Both the position numbers and the translations under genes were made by a program. From Glycocaulis sp051859565 (GTDB lineage: Bacteria; Pseudomonadota; Alphaproteobacteria; Caulobacterales; Maricaulaceae): 64,000 bases of DNA. Of this stretch, positions 9,808-18,836 are shown in pieces. Position 1 is the stretch's first letter. Every line of letters starts with the position of its first letter. The DNA is taken from NCBI RefSeq assembly GCF_051859565.1, contig NZ_JBHYFK010000005.1, forward strand, positions 1 to 64,000, given 5' to 3'. The notes beneath the pieces were generated by a model. That model saw only the letters and a list, made by a program, of their open reading frames with translations. It was not told the origin of the DNA and made no database searches.

Positions 9808-9842
9808 GGCCCGCTGGAAAACAGAAGATGGGGAGGAATGTC

Positions 9843-12389
9843 ATGGGCTTGAGAGATACGGCCGCGCTGGCGGCTTTGCTGGGTGTGATGGGGCTGGGGG
9901 CTTGCGAAGAGCCCGCCGCCGAGACGGTGCAACAGGCAGCGCTGGATGCTGACGCAGGCGCCGCAGAGCGCGGCGTGCTGGTGGATCTGCCTCCCGACGC
10001 GCGTGCCAATCCGGCTGTCTGGCCGCGTTCGGCAACGCCTGCGGCGATCACGGATGACGCCACAGAAGCCTTTATCGACTCCTTGCTTGCCGAGATGACG
10101 CTGGAGGAGAAGGTCGGCCAGACCATCCAGGCCGACATCTCTGCCGTTACGCCTGAAGACATGGCCAATTATCCGCTGGGATCGATCCTGGCGGGGGGCA
10201 ACTCCGCGCCCGGCGGCCGCAACTGGGCCGGGCCTGAAGACTGGGTGCAGCTGGCGCGTGACTTCCGCGCGGCGGTCGAGGCGCGTGAAGGCGCGCGTAT
10301 CCCGCTGATCTTCGGGATCGATGCCGTGCATGGGCACAATAATGTCATCGGCGCGACCATCTTCCCGCACAATATCGGCCTCGGCGCAGCCCGGAACCCG
10401 GAGCTGGTGGGCCGCATCGCGGAAGTAACGGCGCTCGAAGTCGCCGCCACGGGCGCGGACTGGACGTTCGGCCCGACGGTGGCCGTACCGCGCGATCTGC
10501 GCTGGGGGCGCACCTATGAGGGCTATGGCGAGGATCCCGAGATCGTCGCGAGCTATGCCGGTCCGGTCACGCTGGGACTGCAGGGCGAGCTGCGCGCGGG
10601 CGAGGTGCTGGGCGTTGGCCGCATTGCCGGGTCGGCCAAGCATTTCCTTGCCGATGGCGGCACAGTGGACGGGGTCGATCAGGGCAACGCCCCGATCTCG
10701 GAGGAAGAGCTGATCCGCGTACACAATGCGGGCTATCCGCCGACCATTGATGCGGGCGTGCTGACCGTCATGGCTTCCTTCTCCAGCTGGAACGGGGTAA
10801 AGATCACCGGCAATCACACGCTTCTGGATGATGTGCTGCGCGGGCCGCTGGGCTTTGAGGGCTTTGTCGTCTCTGACTGGAATGCGCACGGCCAGATTCC
10901 CGGCTGCATTAATGAGAGCTGCCCGGAAGCCTTCAACGCCGGTATCGACATGTTCATGGCGCCCGATAGCTGGCGGCCGCTTTACTACAACACGCTCGAA
11001 CAGGTCCGCTCCGGCGCGATCACGATGGAACGTCTGGACGAGGCGGTGCGCCGCATATTGCGGGTGAAAATCCGTGCAGGACTGTTCGAGACCGAACGCC
11101 CGCTGGAAGGCCGCTATGACCTCATCGGCGCGCCGGAACACCGCGCTGTTGCCCGCGATGCGGTGCGTCAGTCGCTCGTGCTTCTGAAGAATGATGGCGT
11201 CCTGCCGATCCGTCCCGACGCGCGCGTGCTCGTCGCTGGCAGTGCGGCGGACAATATCGGCCAGCAATCAGGCGGCTGGACACTGAGCTGGCAGGGTACC
11301 GGGACAACCAATGCCGATTTCCCCGGTGCCACCTCCATCTGGGGCGGCATCGAGGAGGCCGTGACAGCAGCGGGCGGCACCGCCGTGCTGAGCGCTGACG
11401 GCAGCCATGACGAAGCGCCTGATGTCGCCATCGTGGTGTTCGGCGAGACGCCCTATGCCGAGTTCCAGGGTGATCTTGATCATCTGGCTTTCGCTGACCC
11501 GGAACCCTTGCGCGTGCTGCGTTCCCTGCAGGAAGCGGGCATTCCGACCGTCTCGGTGTTCATCTCGGGCCGTCCCATGTGGACCAATCCGGAGATCAAC
11601 GCCTCCAACGCCTTTGTCGCGGCCTGGCTGCCGGGCAGTGAAGGCGGCGGCGTGGCCGATGTTCTGATCGGGGATGAGGCGGGCGAGGCACGGTATGACT
11701 TTACCGGCACGCTCTCCTTCTCCTGGCCGCGCCATGCGCTGCAGGCACCGCTGAACCGGGACATGGCAGATTACGACCCGCTCTTTGCCTACGGCTTTGG
11801 CCTGACCTATGCCGACGATGGCGCGCTGGACGTGCTCTCTGAAGAGTCCGGCGTGTCCGGCGATGCCGCCAATCCGGACCGGTATTTCGTCGAAGGACGT
11901 TTCATCGCGCCTTGGTCGCTTCTGCTGCGTGACGAGGGCGGGGACAACCGTCCGGGCCTTGCGCCATCGGGTGAGAGCCCGCGCGGGGCCGTGGCCATGC
12001 GCACTGTTGATGGCTCGGCGCAGGAGTCCGCCCGCGCGCTCGCCTTCACCGGCCCGGCCCGTGCGCTGGCCTGGGGCACGGCGGTGGATCTCACCCGTCA
12101 GGCCAATGGCGAGATGGCACTGCTCCTGCGCTACCGCGCCGATAGCGCGCCGGAGGGGCGTGTGTGGCTGGGTGTGGGCGAGGCGGAAATCGACCTCACG
12201 CCCTTCATGGGCGAAACCGGAAGCTGGCGCGAGATCAAGGTACGCCTGTCCTGCTTCCGCGATCTGGGCACCGTCATCAACGCCGTGGAGGAGCCTTTCT
12301 CCCTGCGCGCCGATGGCCCTGCCACGATCAGCTTTGAAACCGCGCGCCTTGCCTCCAATGAGGGCGACGCCATCTGCCCGGCGGAGTAG
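9843..12389 (+). CDS. GH3 exo-beta-glucosidase/xylosidase lipoprotein
   Basis: This 848-aa glycoside hydrolase family 3 enzyme releases terminal sugars from beta-linked oligosaccharides. The start with GGGAGG 6 nt upstream gives a lipoprotein signal (LGAC, C21), so it is probably membrane-anchored. The catalytic nucleophile is the aspartate in GFVVSDW (D345). KHFLADGGT and RWGRTYEGYGEDP are typical substrate-binding stretches. After the (alpha/beta)6 sandwich domain comes a roughly 160-residue beta-rich C-terminal domain like that of Pseudoalteromonas ExoP, an exo-glucanase. It should finish degradation of oligosaccharides made by the GH10 and GH9 enzymes. The choice between glucosidase and xylosidase cannot be made from sequence by eye. 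Confidence 0.93.
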   Translation: MGLRDTAALAALLGVMGLGACEEPAAETVQQAALDADAGAAERGVLVDLPPDARANPAVWPRSATPAAITDDATEAFIDSLLAEMTLEEKVGQTIQADISAVTPEDMANYPLGSILAGGNSAPGGRNWAGPEDWVQLARDFRAAVEAREGARIPLIFGIDAVHGHNNVIGATIFPHNIGLGAARNPELVGRIAEVTALEVAATGADWTFGPTVAVPRDLRWGRTYEGYGEDPEIVASYAGPVTLGLQGELRAGEVLGVGRIAGSAKHFLADGGTVDGVDQGNAPISEEELIRVHNAGYPPTIDAGVLTVMASFSSWNGVKITGNHTLLDDVLRGPLGFEGFVVSDWNAHGQIPGCINESCPEAFNAGIDMFMAPDSWRPLYYNTLEQVRSGAITMERLDEAVRRILRVKIRAGLFETERPLEGRYDLIGAPEHRAVARDAVRQSLVLLKNDGVLPIRPDARVLVAGSAADNIGQQSGGWTLSWQGTGTTNADFPGATSIWGGIEEAVTAAGGTAVLSADGSHDEAPDVAIVVFGETPYAEFQGDLDHLAFADPEPLRVLRSLQEAGIPTVSVFISGRPMWTNPEINASNAFVAAWLPGSEGGGVADVLIGDEAGEARYDFTGTLSFSWPRHALQAPLNRDMADYDPLFAYGFGLTYADDGALDVLSEESGVSGDAANPDRYFVEGRFIAPWSLLLRDEGGDNRPGLAPSGESPRGAVAMRTVDGSAQESARALAFTGPARALAWGTAVDLTRQANGEMALLLRYRADSAPEGRVWLGVGEAEIDLTPFMGETGSWREIKVRLSCFRDLGTVINAVEEPFSLRADGPATISFETARLASNEGDAICPAE

Positions 12390-12410
12390 AGGTTCGAGTT
12401 TTCCGGGTGT

Positions 12411-12524
12411 GGTTTCTCCCCCCGCTTGCGGGGGGAGTGCCGCGAAGCGGCGAGGGGGGGATTGTTCCGAATAGCTCCCCCCTCCGTCAGCTACGCTGAC
12501 ACCTCCGCCGTAAACGGGGGAGGA
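12411..12524. repeat. Palindromic interspersed repeat, copy A
   Basis: The element lies between the convergent GH3 and GH9 genes. It has a C-run/G-run palindrome (12416-12437), a short GCCGCGAAGCGGC hairpin and GTCAGCTACGCTGAC (12486-12500), and ends in CGGGGGAGGA. Copy B at 61928-62058 has the same order of parts and begins with the same GGTTTCTCCCCCC. It fills most of the 172-bp gap. Confidence 0.8.
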
Positions 12525-12561
12525 CATCTCTCTTGCCGGAATGACGTGTGGGGGCGCCCTC

Positions 12562-14391
12562 TCACTGCGCGTCCAGCCAGCCTGCGACCCAGAAGAGCGG
12601 CGCGTTCCAGTTAATCGCCACCTCGTTCATGGCGTAGGAGTCGATATGGTCCGCCCAGCAGGCCTGCGGCGCGCAAGCGCCGCGCATTTCCTGCGCGATC
12701 GGGTCTGACATGTTCTGATCGTTCGGCCCGCCTGAGAGAATGCCCGCTGGCGGCAGGGGGAAGGCGGGGTCTGCGGCATGCGCCCAGAAGCGGTGATGCG
12801 GGTTGCGCATGGGCCGCGCGCCATAGCCCGACACATAGGACTGATCGAGCGCGTTGCGCCCTAGAATATAGTCCATCGCATCGACCACCGCCTCGCGATA
12901 GCGCGCCTCGCCGGTGATCTCGTGCGCGAGCGCGATAATCACCGCGCGGTTGAGCAGATTTGACGTCGATCCCCAGACATAATCGCCGGGGCCGAAGGGG
13001 ATGGCATAGCCTTCGCTGTCCCGCACGGCGAGATACTGGTCCGCCGCTGTGACGAGATTGATGCGGGCCGTCTCGCGTTCTGCATCGCTGAGACCCGTCT
13101 CCACCGTAGCGAGCGTGATGGTGCCGAGCGCACCGACGCTCGGCCAGGCAATGCTGCCTGTGGGCGAGCCTTCAACACCGGGCGCGCCCAGGAAGTGCGG
13201 CGAGGCGCGCACATCATCAAGATAGCGCTCTTCGCCCGTCGCCGCGTAGAGCTCTGCGGCGGCCCAGTAGAACTCGTCCCTCACATCGGCGTCACCATAC
13301 CCGCCCCCGCCATCGAACGTGCCGGGGGTGTAGATGGCCGGATTGGCGAGCGCGGCGTCATAGGCGCGCATCGCGGCGGCAAGGGCGCGGCTTGCGTATT
13401 CGGCGTCCACATCGGCCCAGGCCCGTGCGCCGATGGCGGCCGCCGCGGCGAGATTGAGCGTGGCTGCTGTGCTGGGCGGGTAGAGATAGCGCGGCACATC
13501 ATCGGTGTGCGGCGCGTAGGGCAGGGGCGTCCACACCTCGTTATGGGTCTTGTGGTGGGCCATGCCGGAGACGTCGGTAACCGTGAAGACCAGCCCCTCG
13601 CGCGAGGTCAGCGGGCCCACCGGCATGTCCATGGTCACCCCTTCGGGGATCTGCATGGCCAGCATGAAGTCCAGATTCCAGCGTATCTCGTCCAGGAGGT
13701 CATTGACGCCATTGCCCGCCTCCGGAATGGGCAGTGTGCCATGGCCATAGGCCGCGCCAAAGCGCGTATAGGCATCGAGCAGCGTCCACACCGTGATGCC
13801 GCTATTGACCACGTACTTGCCGTGATCGCCCGCATCATACCAGCCGCCGGTCACGTCCAGCGAATGATCACAGCCCGTCCAGTGATTGCCCGCCATGTCC
13901 GCGCCGGAAAAGCAGGTCAGCAGCTCGTTTTCGTGTGCGGCGGGACGGGCAAGGTCTGGCCGCTCCACATTGCGTTCCTCAATGGCGATCCCGGCCCGGT
14001 TCTGGTGGAAGAGGTTCAGCGAGTCCCGTGCGAGGTCATGCCAGGGCCGCTCTGATACCGCGAACGGGCGGCTCTCCTCGCCGTTGACGATCAGGCGGTA
14101 GTTTTCGCCCGCCTCAATCGCGCCGGAGAAGCTGATCTGGTGGACGCTCTGGCCGGAGGATTCATCCGCCCCGAACGGCGCCGTCTGGCCTTCGGCCATT
14201 ACCGCGCCGGAGGCGTCTACAATCTGCCAGGCAAGCGGCGTCGAGGCGTCCGAGACAAGGATGGCGCGCTTGTGCCCGCCTGCTTCAAACCCGATCTGGC
14301 TGAAGCGTAGTGCGCCCGGCTCATCGGCGATGGCAGAGCCCGCCAGCAGCGCGGCGAGGCCCGCCCCGGCAAGCATGGAAAAGCGTGTCAT
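12562..14391 (-). CDS. GH9 endoglucanase with N-terminal Ig-like domain
   Basis: This 609-aa secreted cellulase has a signal peptide (about residues 1-22), then a cellulase N-terminal Ig-like domain (about 25-110: RFSQIGFEAGGHKRAILVS) and a glycoside hydrolase family 9 (alpha/alpha)6 catalytic domain. The catalytic aspartates are in WYDAGDHGKY (D186 and D189), and the acid glutamate is in NEVAINWNAPL (about E590). The HHRFWAH histidine motif precedes it. GH9 enzymes cleave beta-1,4-glucan with inversion. An AAGGGGGG ribosome site precedes the ATG. It diverges from the acetylesterase gene across a perfect LacI-type palindrome, so the two are likely co-regulated with the TonB receptor. Confidence 0.95.
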   Translation of the reverse strand: MTRFSMLAGAGLAALLAGSAIADEPGALRFSQIGFEAGGHKRAILVSDASTPLAWQIVDASGAVMAEGQTAPFGADESSGQSVHQISFSGAIEAGENYRLIVNGEESRPFAVSERPWHDLARDSLNLFHQNRAGIAIEERNVERPDLARPAAHENELLTCFSGADMAGNHWTGCDHSLDVTGGWYDAGDHGKYVVNSGITVWTLLDAYTRFGAAYGHGTLPIPEAGNGVNDLLDEIRWNLDFMLAMQIPEGVTMDMPVGPLTSREGLVFTVTDVSGMAHHKTHNEVWTPLPYAPHTDDVPRYLYPPSTAATLNLAAAAAIGARAWADVDAEYASRALAAAMRAYDAALANPAIYTPGTFDGGGGYGDADVRDEFYWAAAELYAATGEERYLDDVRASPHFLGAPGVEGSPTGSIAWPSVGALGTITLATVETGLSDAERETARINLVTAADQYLAVRDSEGYAIPFGPGDYVWGSTSNLLNRAVIIALAHEITGEARYREAVVDAMDYILGRNALDQSYVSGYGARPMRNPHHRFWAHAADPAFPLPPAGILSGGPNDQNMSDPIAQEMRGACAPQACWADHIDSYAMNEVAINWNAPLFWVAGWLDAQ

Positions 14392-14475
14392 GTCTCGTCC
14401 CCCCTTTTATCAATTCGTGGCCTCGCCTTTGACGGGACTGCCCCTCGCTGGCGTGCCAGTTCTTCCTGGCTTATT

Positions 14476-14489
14476 GTTAGCGCTAACAT
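14476..14489. promoter_or_regulatory. Perfect LacI-type operator between GH9 and esterase genes
   Basis: TGTTAGCGCTAACA is a perfect 14-bp palindrome in the 169-bp divergent gap, 85 bp upstream of the GH9 start and 71 bp upstream of the esterase start. It differs at one position from the site before the TonB receptor. One repressor bound here could silence both directions. Confidence 0.85.
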
Positions 14490-14560
14490 AAACGTTGACA
14501 GGGCAAAGCCCGGGGGTCAAGCAAAGGGGCGCTGGCGAGGGCCGGGCGACGGGGTGCGGC

Positions 14561-16504
14561 ATGAGAATGCGTATGTGTCTGCTGATTTGGCTGTGCCTCT
14601 TTTCCGGCCTGCAAGGCGCCGCGGCCAGAGCCGATGAAGCCCCGCCGCTGCTGGCGTCGTTCTTCTCTGACGGGATGGTGATCCAGCATGGGCAGCCGGT
14701 GATCCTCTGGGGGCACGCAGAGCCCCTCGCGGCGGTTGATGTTTCGCTCAATACGCGTCGCCAGACCGTGACAGCCGATGCCGAGGGGCGCTGGTCTGCC
14801 ACATTCGGGGCGTTGGAAGGCGGCGTTCCGGTGGATCTCGTGGTGCGCAGTGGAACACGCCAGGCGCGTGTCTCCGATGCCATGACAGGCGAGGTGTGGC
14901 TGTGCTCTGGACAGTCGAACATGGAATTTCCGGTAAGGCGGGCGCTCAACCCCGATACCGAGCTGACATCCGCCAGTGATCGCGGACTGCAACTCCTCTC
15001 CATTCCCCAGACCAGCCAGTTGCAGGCCATGCAAGTCCTGCCGGAAGGCACCGCATGGGCAGCCTCGACGCCGGAGACGGCGGCCGGGTTTTCGGCCATC
15101 TGCTACTTCTTCGGACGCGAGAGGCGGGAGCAAACGGGCCTGCCGGTTGGCCTGATCAATGCGTCCTGGGGTGGCTCGCAGATCGAGGCGTGGATGAATG
15201 CGGAGGCCTTGCGCAGCGCCGGTGTTGCGCAAGATGGGCTGGACCTCCTGGAGCAGTACGTCCGCGATCCGCAGGCCGGCATGGCCCGCTACGGCGAGAC
15301 ATGGGAGGCATGGTGGAGGGGCGGATATGATCCGTCCTTGCCCTGGGAGGATAGGTCTGGTCCATGGACACCAGTGCCGGACTTTTCAGACTGGCGAGGC
15401 TGGGCTGATGAGGCGATGCACGGCCATCTTGGCATGCTCTGGTACCAGACCCGGTTTGATCTTTCTCCTCAGCAGGCGGCAAGTCCGGCTACGCTCTCGC
15501 TTGGCGGGATCGACGAAATCGACGCTGTCTGGATCAATGGCCGCTTCCTGGCAGGGTCGTTCGGCTGGGGCACACCGCGCACCTACACTGTCCCTGCAGA
15601 CATGCTGCGGACCGGTCAGAACACGCTGAGCGTCAATGTGTACAATAGCTGGGGTGCGGGCGGCATGACCGGGCCGGCAACCGATCTGGCTCTCGGCTTT
15701 GAAAGCGCGCAAACCGTACCACTCGATACCGGCTGGAGTTATCAGCGGGTCAATCCTGTCCGTGGCGTGCCACCGGCCATGCCGTGGCAATCTGTCGGCG
15801 GGCTTGCCGGGCTTCACAACGGGATGATCGCACCGCTTGGTCCGGCGGGGCTGGCAGGAGCGCTCTGGTATCAGGGCGAGTCCAATACCGGCCGCCCGGA
15901 AACCTATGATGCCTCGTTGGCCGCCCTGCTGGCGGGCTGGCGCGGACAGTTCAGGGCTGATCTTCCGGCCGTCATTATCCAGCTTGCCAATTTCGGCGCG
16001 CTGCGCGGTGATCCGGCTCCTTCCGGCTGGGCGGAAGTACGCGAGGCGCAGCGGCGCATCGCCGAGGCAGACCTGCTGACCGGGCTGGTGGTCGCCATTG
16101 ATGTTGGAGACCGCTTCGACATCCACCCGCCCAACAAGCAGGCCGTGGCCCAGCGGGTATCCCGGACGGCGCGGTTTCTGGACGGGGAGAGTATTCCATC
16201 GCCTTGGGGACCTCGTCCTTTGCGCGCATACGCACAGGGTAGTGCGATCCTCGTGGAGTTCGCGGCAGAGGGCGCACTGATGCTCGCTGGCGGCAATGTG
16301 GCTACTGGTTTCGAGCTGTGCGATGAGGCGCTGACATGCCGGTTTGTGCCGGGGCATCTGGCCGGTCCGTCGTCCGTCCTTTTGGCGTCCGGGGCGGGGC
16401 CGCGGCCGGTGCGGGTCCGCTTTGGCTGGGCCGATGCCCCGATCCTCAACCTCTATCATGAGACAGGGCTGCCAGCGGGTCCGTTCGAGCTGGAACTGGA
16501 GTGA
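14561..16504 (+). CDS. Sialate O-acetylesterase-like SGNH carbohydrate esterase
   Basis: This 647-aa exported esterase of the sialate-O-acetylesterase/SGNH type probably removes acetyl groups from polysaccharide side chains, for example acetyl-xylan. A signal peptide covers about residues 1-24. The serine block is VWLCSGQSNMEFPV (S119), the glycine block INASWGGSQIEAW and the asparagine block ALWYQGESNT; a DIHPP block near the C-terminus should supply Asp/His. A beta-sandwich insert (about 270-400) between these blocks is usual for the family. The ATG was chosen because it begins the signal peptide. The gene diverges from the GH9 gene across the LacI-type operator, which supports a role in plant cell-wall breakdown. 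Natural substrate is inference. Confidence 0.9.
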   Translation: MRMRMCLLIWLCLFSGLQGAAARADEAPPLLASFFSDGMVIQHGQPVILWGHAEPLAAVDVSLNTRRQTVTADAEGRWSATFGALEGGVPVDLVVRSGTRQARVSDAMTGEVWLCSGQSNMEFPVRRALNPDTELTSASDRGLQLLSIPQTSQLQAMQVLPEGTAWAASTPETAAGFSAICYFFGRERREQTGLPVGLINASWGGSQIEAWMNAEALRSAGVAQDGLDLLEQYVRDPQAGMARYGETWEAWWRGGYDPSLPWEDRSGPWTPVPDFSDWRGWADEAMHGHLGMLWYQTRFDLSPQQAASPATLSLGGIDEIDAVWINGRFLAGSFGWGTPRTYTVPADMLRTGQNTLSVNVYNSWGAGGMTGPATDLALGFESAQTVPLDTGWSYQRVNPVRGVPPAMPWQSVGGLAGLHNGMIAPLGPAGLAGALWYQGESNTGRPETYDASLAALLAGWRGQFRADLPAVIIQLANFGALRGDPAPSGWAEVREAQRRIAEADLLTGLVVAIDVGDRFDIHPPNKQAVAQRVSRTARFLDGESIPSPWGPRPLRAYAQGSAILVEFAAEGALMLAGGNVATGFELCDEALTCRFVPGHLAGPSSVLLASGAGPRPVRVRFGWADAPILNLYHETGLPAGPFELELE

Positions 16505-16565
16505 GGAAGGCCGCGGGGGCTTCAAGCCGCTTCGTGCCGGAACGGCCCCGAGACCGCAAAGCCGG

Positions 16566-16990
16566 GAATGGGTGGCGGTGCTGCCAGACGAACGCGAACT
16601 GGGTATCGGTTTTGTCGCCTACAGTCCGTTTGGCAGCGGGTTCCTGACAGGGGCGGTGAAGCCTGCCGCCGAGAATGAGGAGACCGATATGCGGCGTTTC
16701 GATCCGCGCTGGCAGCCGGGCAATTTCGAGAAGAACCTCGACGCTGTCCAGCATCTCACGGAGATGGCCAAATCCAGGGGGGCACCGTGGCGCAGCTGGC
16801 TCTTGGCTGGCTTCTCGCTCAAGGCGAGGACATCGTGCCGATCCCGGGAACGCGGCGCATTGAACGGCTGGAGGAGAATGCCGGCGCGGCGGACATCCGA
16901 CTGACGGCTGACGACCTGGATCAGATCCGGCGGGTCCTGCCCGAGGGCGCATTCGGCGCCCGGTTCCGCCACGGCGTGGCGGAACCGGGG
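16566..16990 (+). pseudogene. Aldo/keto reductase remnant, 5'-truncated and frameshifted
   Basis: The translation reads like the C-terminal half of an aldo/keto reductase (RELGIGFVAYSPFGSGFLTG, then DIVPIPGTRRIERLEENAGA), but no N-terminal barrel half or start exists upstream. The reading frame also changes at a run of six G at 16777-16782: before it the frame gives LTEMAKSRG, after it VAQLALGWLLAQGED in another frame. It would have encoded an NADPH-dependent carbonyl reductase. It lies downstream of the esterase and is convergent with a short-chain dehydrogenase. The G-run change could be an assembly error, but the missing 5' half makes the copy dead either way. Confidence 0.8.
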
Positions 16991-17004
16991 CGTGCCTCGC
17001 CCTG

Positions 17005-17763
17005 TCACCAGGGCACGGTCTCGTTTTCCCACGCCGTGAAGGTTCCCGTCGGCCCGTCCTTGCCGAGAAGCGCCACGCGAACGGCTTCGGCTGCGCCCTG
17101 CTCGACGGTGTCGGTGCCTTCGTAATTGTTGAGCGCGGTCTTCGTGAAGCCCGGTGTCACCGCATTGACCTTGATGCCCTCGTCCTCGAGTTCAATGGCG
17201 AAGGCGAGCGTGATGGCGTTGAGCGCCGTCTTCGACGCGCCATAACCGGGATTGAACGTCGCCCGGTAGGGGTGCGGCGCGGCGTTGATCGTGAGCGAGC
17301 CGAGACCGCTGGACACGTTGACGATGCGGGCATCGTCGGACTTGCGCAGCAGCGGCACGAAGGCCTGGGTGAGGGCCAGCACGCCAAAGACATTGGTCTC
17401 CCATATAGCGCGTACCTCATCGACCGAGATCAGCGTCGCGCGCGAGCGTTGGATATAATCCTGCATCGTCTCCGCGCCTTCACCATTGGCCCGGGAGATG
17501 GCGGCATTGTTGATGAGGATGTCGAGACGGCCGAACCGGCTTTCGACCCCTTCGACCGCCGCACGGATCGATGCCTCATCGGTGACATCGAGCTGGATGG
17601 GATGCACGTCGCCGTCAAGGTTCCGGGCCGCTTCCTTGCCGCGGCCGGGATTACGCGAGGCGAGGAGTACGGTGAGGCCGGCCCTGGCGAGATCGGAGGC
17701 GATCTGAAGCCCGATGCCCTGATTGGCGCCGGTTACGAGTGCGATGCGGGGTGAATGGGTCAT
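17005..17763 (-). CDS. Short-chain dehydrogenase/reductase
   Basis: This is a 252-aa classical SDR with TGANQGIG (about 11-18) for NAD(P) binding, the NNAAIS motif and the catalytic YGASK tetrad segment (YxxxK). The ATG was chosen with AGGA about 7 nt upstream; a longer N-terminus would add 14 unsupported residues. It looks like the carbonyl-reductase-like SDRs annotated as oxidoreductases of unknown substrate. It diverges from an AraC regulator across about 97 bp, and that regulator is its most likely controller. The substrate is not deducible. Confidence 0.9.
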   Translation of the reverse strand: MTHSPRIALVTGANQGIGLQIASDLARAGLTVLLASRNPGRGKEAARNLDGDVHPIQLDVTDEASIRAAVEGVESRFGRLDILINNAAISRANGEGAETMQDYIQRSRATLISVDEVRAIWETNVFGVLALTQAFVPLLRKSDDARIVNVSSGLGSLTINAAPHPYRATFNPGYGASKTALNAITLAFAIELEDEGIKVNAVTPGFTKTALNNYEGTDTVEQGAAEAVRVALLGKDGPTGTFTAWENETVPW

Positions 17764-17860
17764 GGAAGGGTCCTGTTCGTGGTTGACTGAACAGAACATG
17801 GTCACGCCGCGCTGGACGTTCTATCATCAGATGTCCAGAAAGTTTTCGTAAGAGTCCATT

Positions 17861-18808
17861 ATGGCGGATCCCCTCGCTCAGATCGTTGCCTTGCTGCAGC
17901 CAGGCGCGCCCTTTTCCAAATGCGTCACAGGGTCCGGCCCCTGGCGTGTGAGGCGCACCCAGTCGCCCAACCCTTATTATGTGGCGGTGCTCAAGGGTAG
18001 CCTGCGCTACCGTGATCATCAGCTTGGCGAAATCATCGTAAATGCGGGCGATTTCATCCTCATACCCTTCGCTCAGGATTTCATGATGTGGAGCGAAGCG
18101 CCCAGCCGCGAGTCGGACATGGTGATCAATCCGTTCATCCTGCCCGGGGGCGGGTATAGGGTTGGCAGGATCGATGGTCCGGCCGATATGCGCGCCCTGG
18201 TGGGGTACTGCATCTTCCAGTCTGATGATGCGGCATTGCTCTCCTCGCTTCTGCCGCAAATGGTGGTGGTGCGGGGCGAGTATCGCCTCGCCATGGTCAT
18301 GCAACTGCTCGGCGAGGAGGCGCTTGGCAATAAGCCCGCCCGGGAGGTGGTGTTGCAGCACCTTCTCGAAGTGCTTCTGATCGAAGCGTTGCGTTCAACG
18401 GCCGAGCCCGGCCAGTCGCCGGGCCTTTTACGCGGGCTCCGCGATGATCGTCTGGCCGGAGCGATCCGCGCCATGCATGCCGCCCCCGGACGCAGCTGGT
18501 CGGTGGCCATCCTTGCGCGCGAGGCGGCCATGTCGCGGTCAGGTTTCCATGCGCGGTTCCAGAGCGTGGTCGGCATCGCCCCGATGGAATACCTGACAGC
18601 CTGGCGGCTGGCGCTGGCGAAAAACCTCTTGAGGAAGCGGGACGTCAGCGTAGCCGAAATTGCCCGGCAGGTGGGATACAGCTCGGCGAGCGCCTTCAGC
18701 GTGGCATTCCAGCGTGAAGCAGGGATGCCGCCCGTGCGTTATGCTCGCCAGGCTGTGGCAGCAGCCGCCACAGACGAGGCCACGCAATATGAAGGGGCCA
18801 TTGCTTGA
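17861..18808 (+). CDS. AraC-family regulator with cupin-type sensor domain
   Basis: This is a 315-aa transcription factor. The N-terminal half (about 5-190) is a cupin-type sensor of the AraC family (VRRTQSPNPYYVAVLKGSLRY). The C-terminal 100 residues carry two helix-turn-helix motifs (WSVAILAREAAMSRSGFHAR and ISVAEIARQVGYSSASAFS-like, about 205-305) ending in the usual FSVAFQREAGMPPVRY signature. It is divergent from the SDR at 17005-17763 and probably controls it. Regulators with this sensor often govern adjacent aldehyde or quinone reductases; the ligand here is unknown. Confidence 0.9.
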   Translation: MADPLAQIVALLQPGAPFSKCVTGSGPWRVRRTQSPNPYYVAVLKGSLRYRDHQLGEIIVNAGDFILIPFAQDFMMWSEAPSRESDMVINPFILPGGGYRVGRIDGPADMRALVGYCIFQSDDAALLSSLLPQMVVVRGEYRLAMVMQLLGEEALGNKPAREVVLQHLLEVLLIEALRSTAEPGQSPGLLRGLRDDRLAGAIRAMHAAPGRSWSVAILAREAAMSRSGFHARFQSVVGIAPMEYLTAWRLALAKNLLRKRDVSVAEIARQVGYSSASAFSVAFQREAGMPPVRYARQAVAAAATDEATQYEGAIA

Positions 18809-18836
18809 AGCGAAGCCGGCCGATGCCTGCGCCGTT

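Noticed and set aside
9762..11267. 501-codon open frame antisense to the GH3 gene
   Set aside because: No recognisable motifs, and it overlaps a clear glycoside hydrolase on the other strand.
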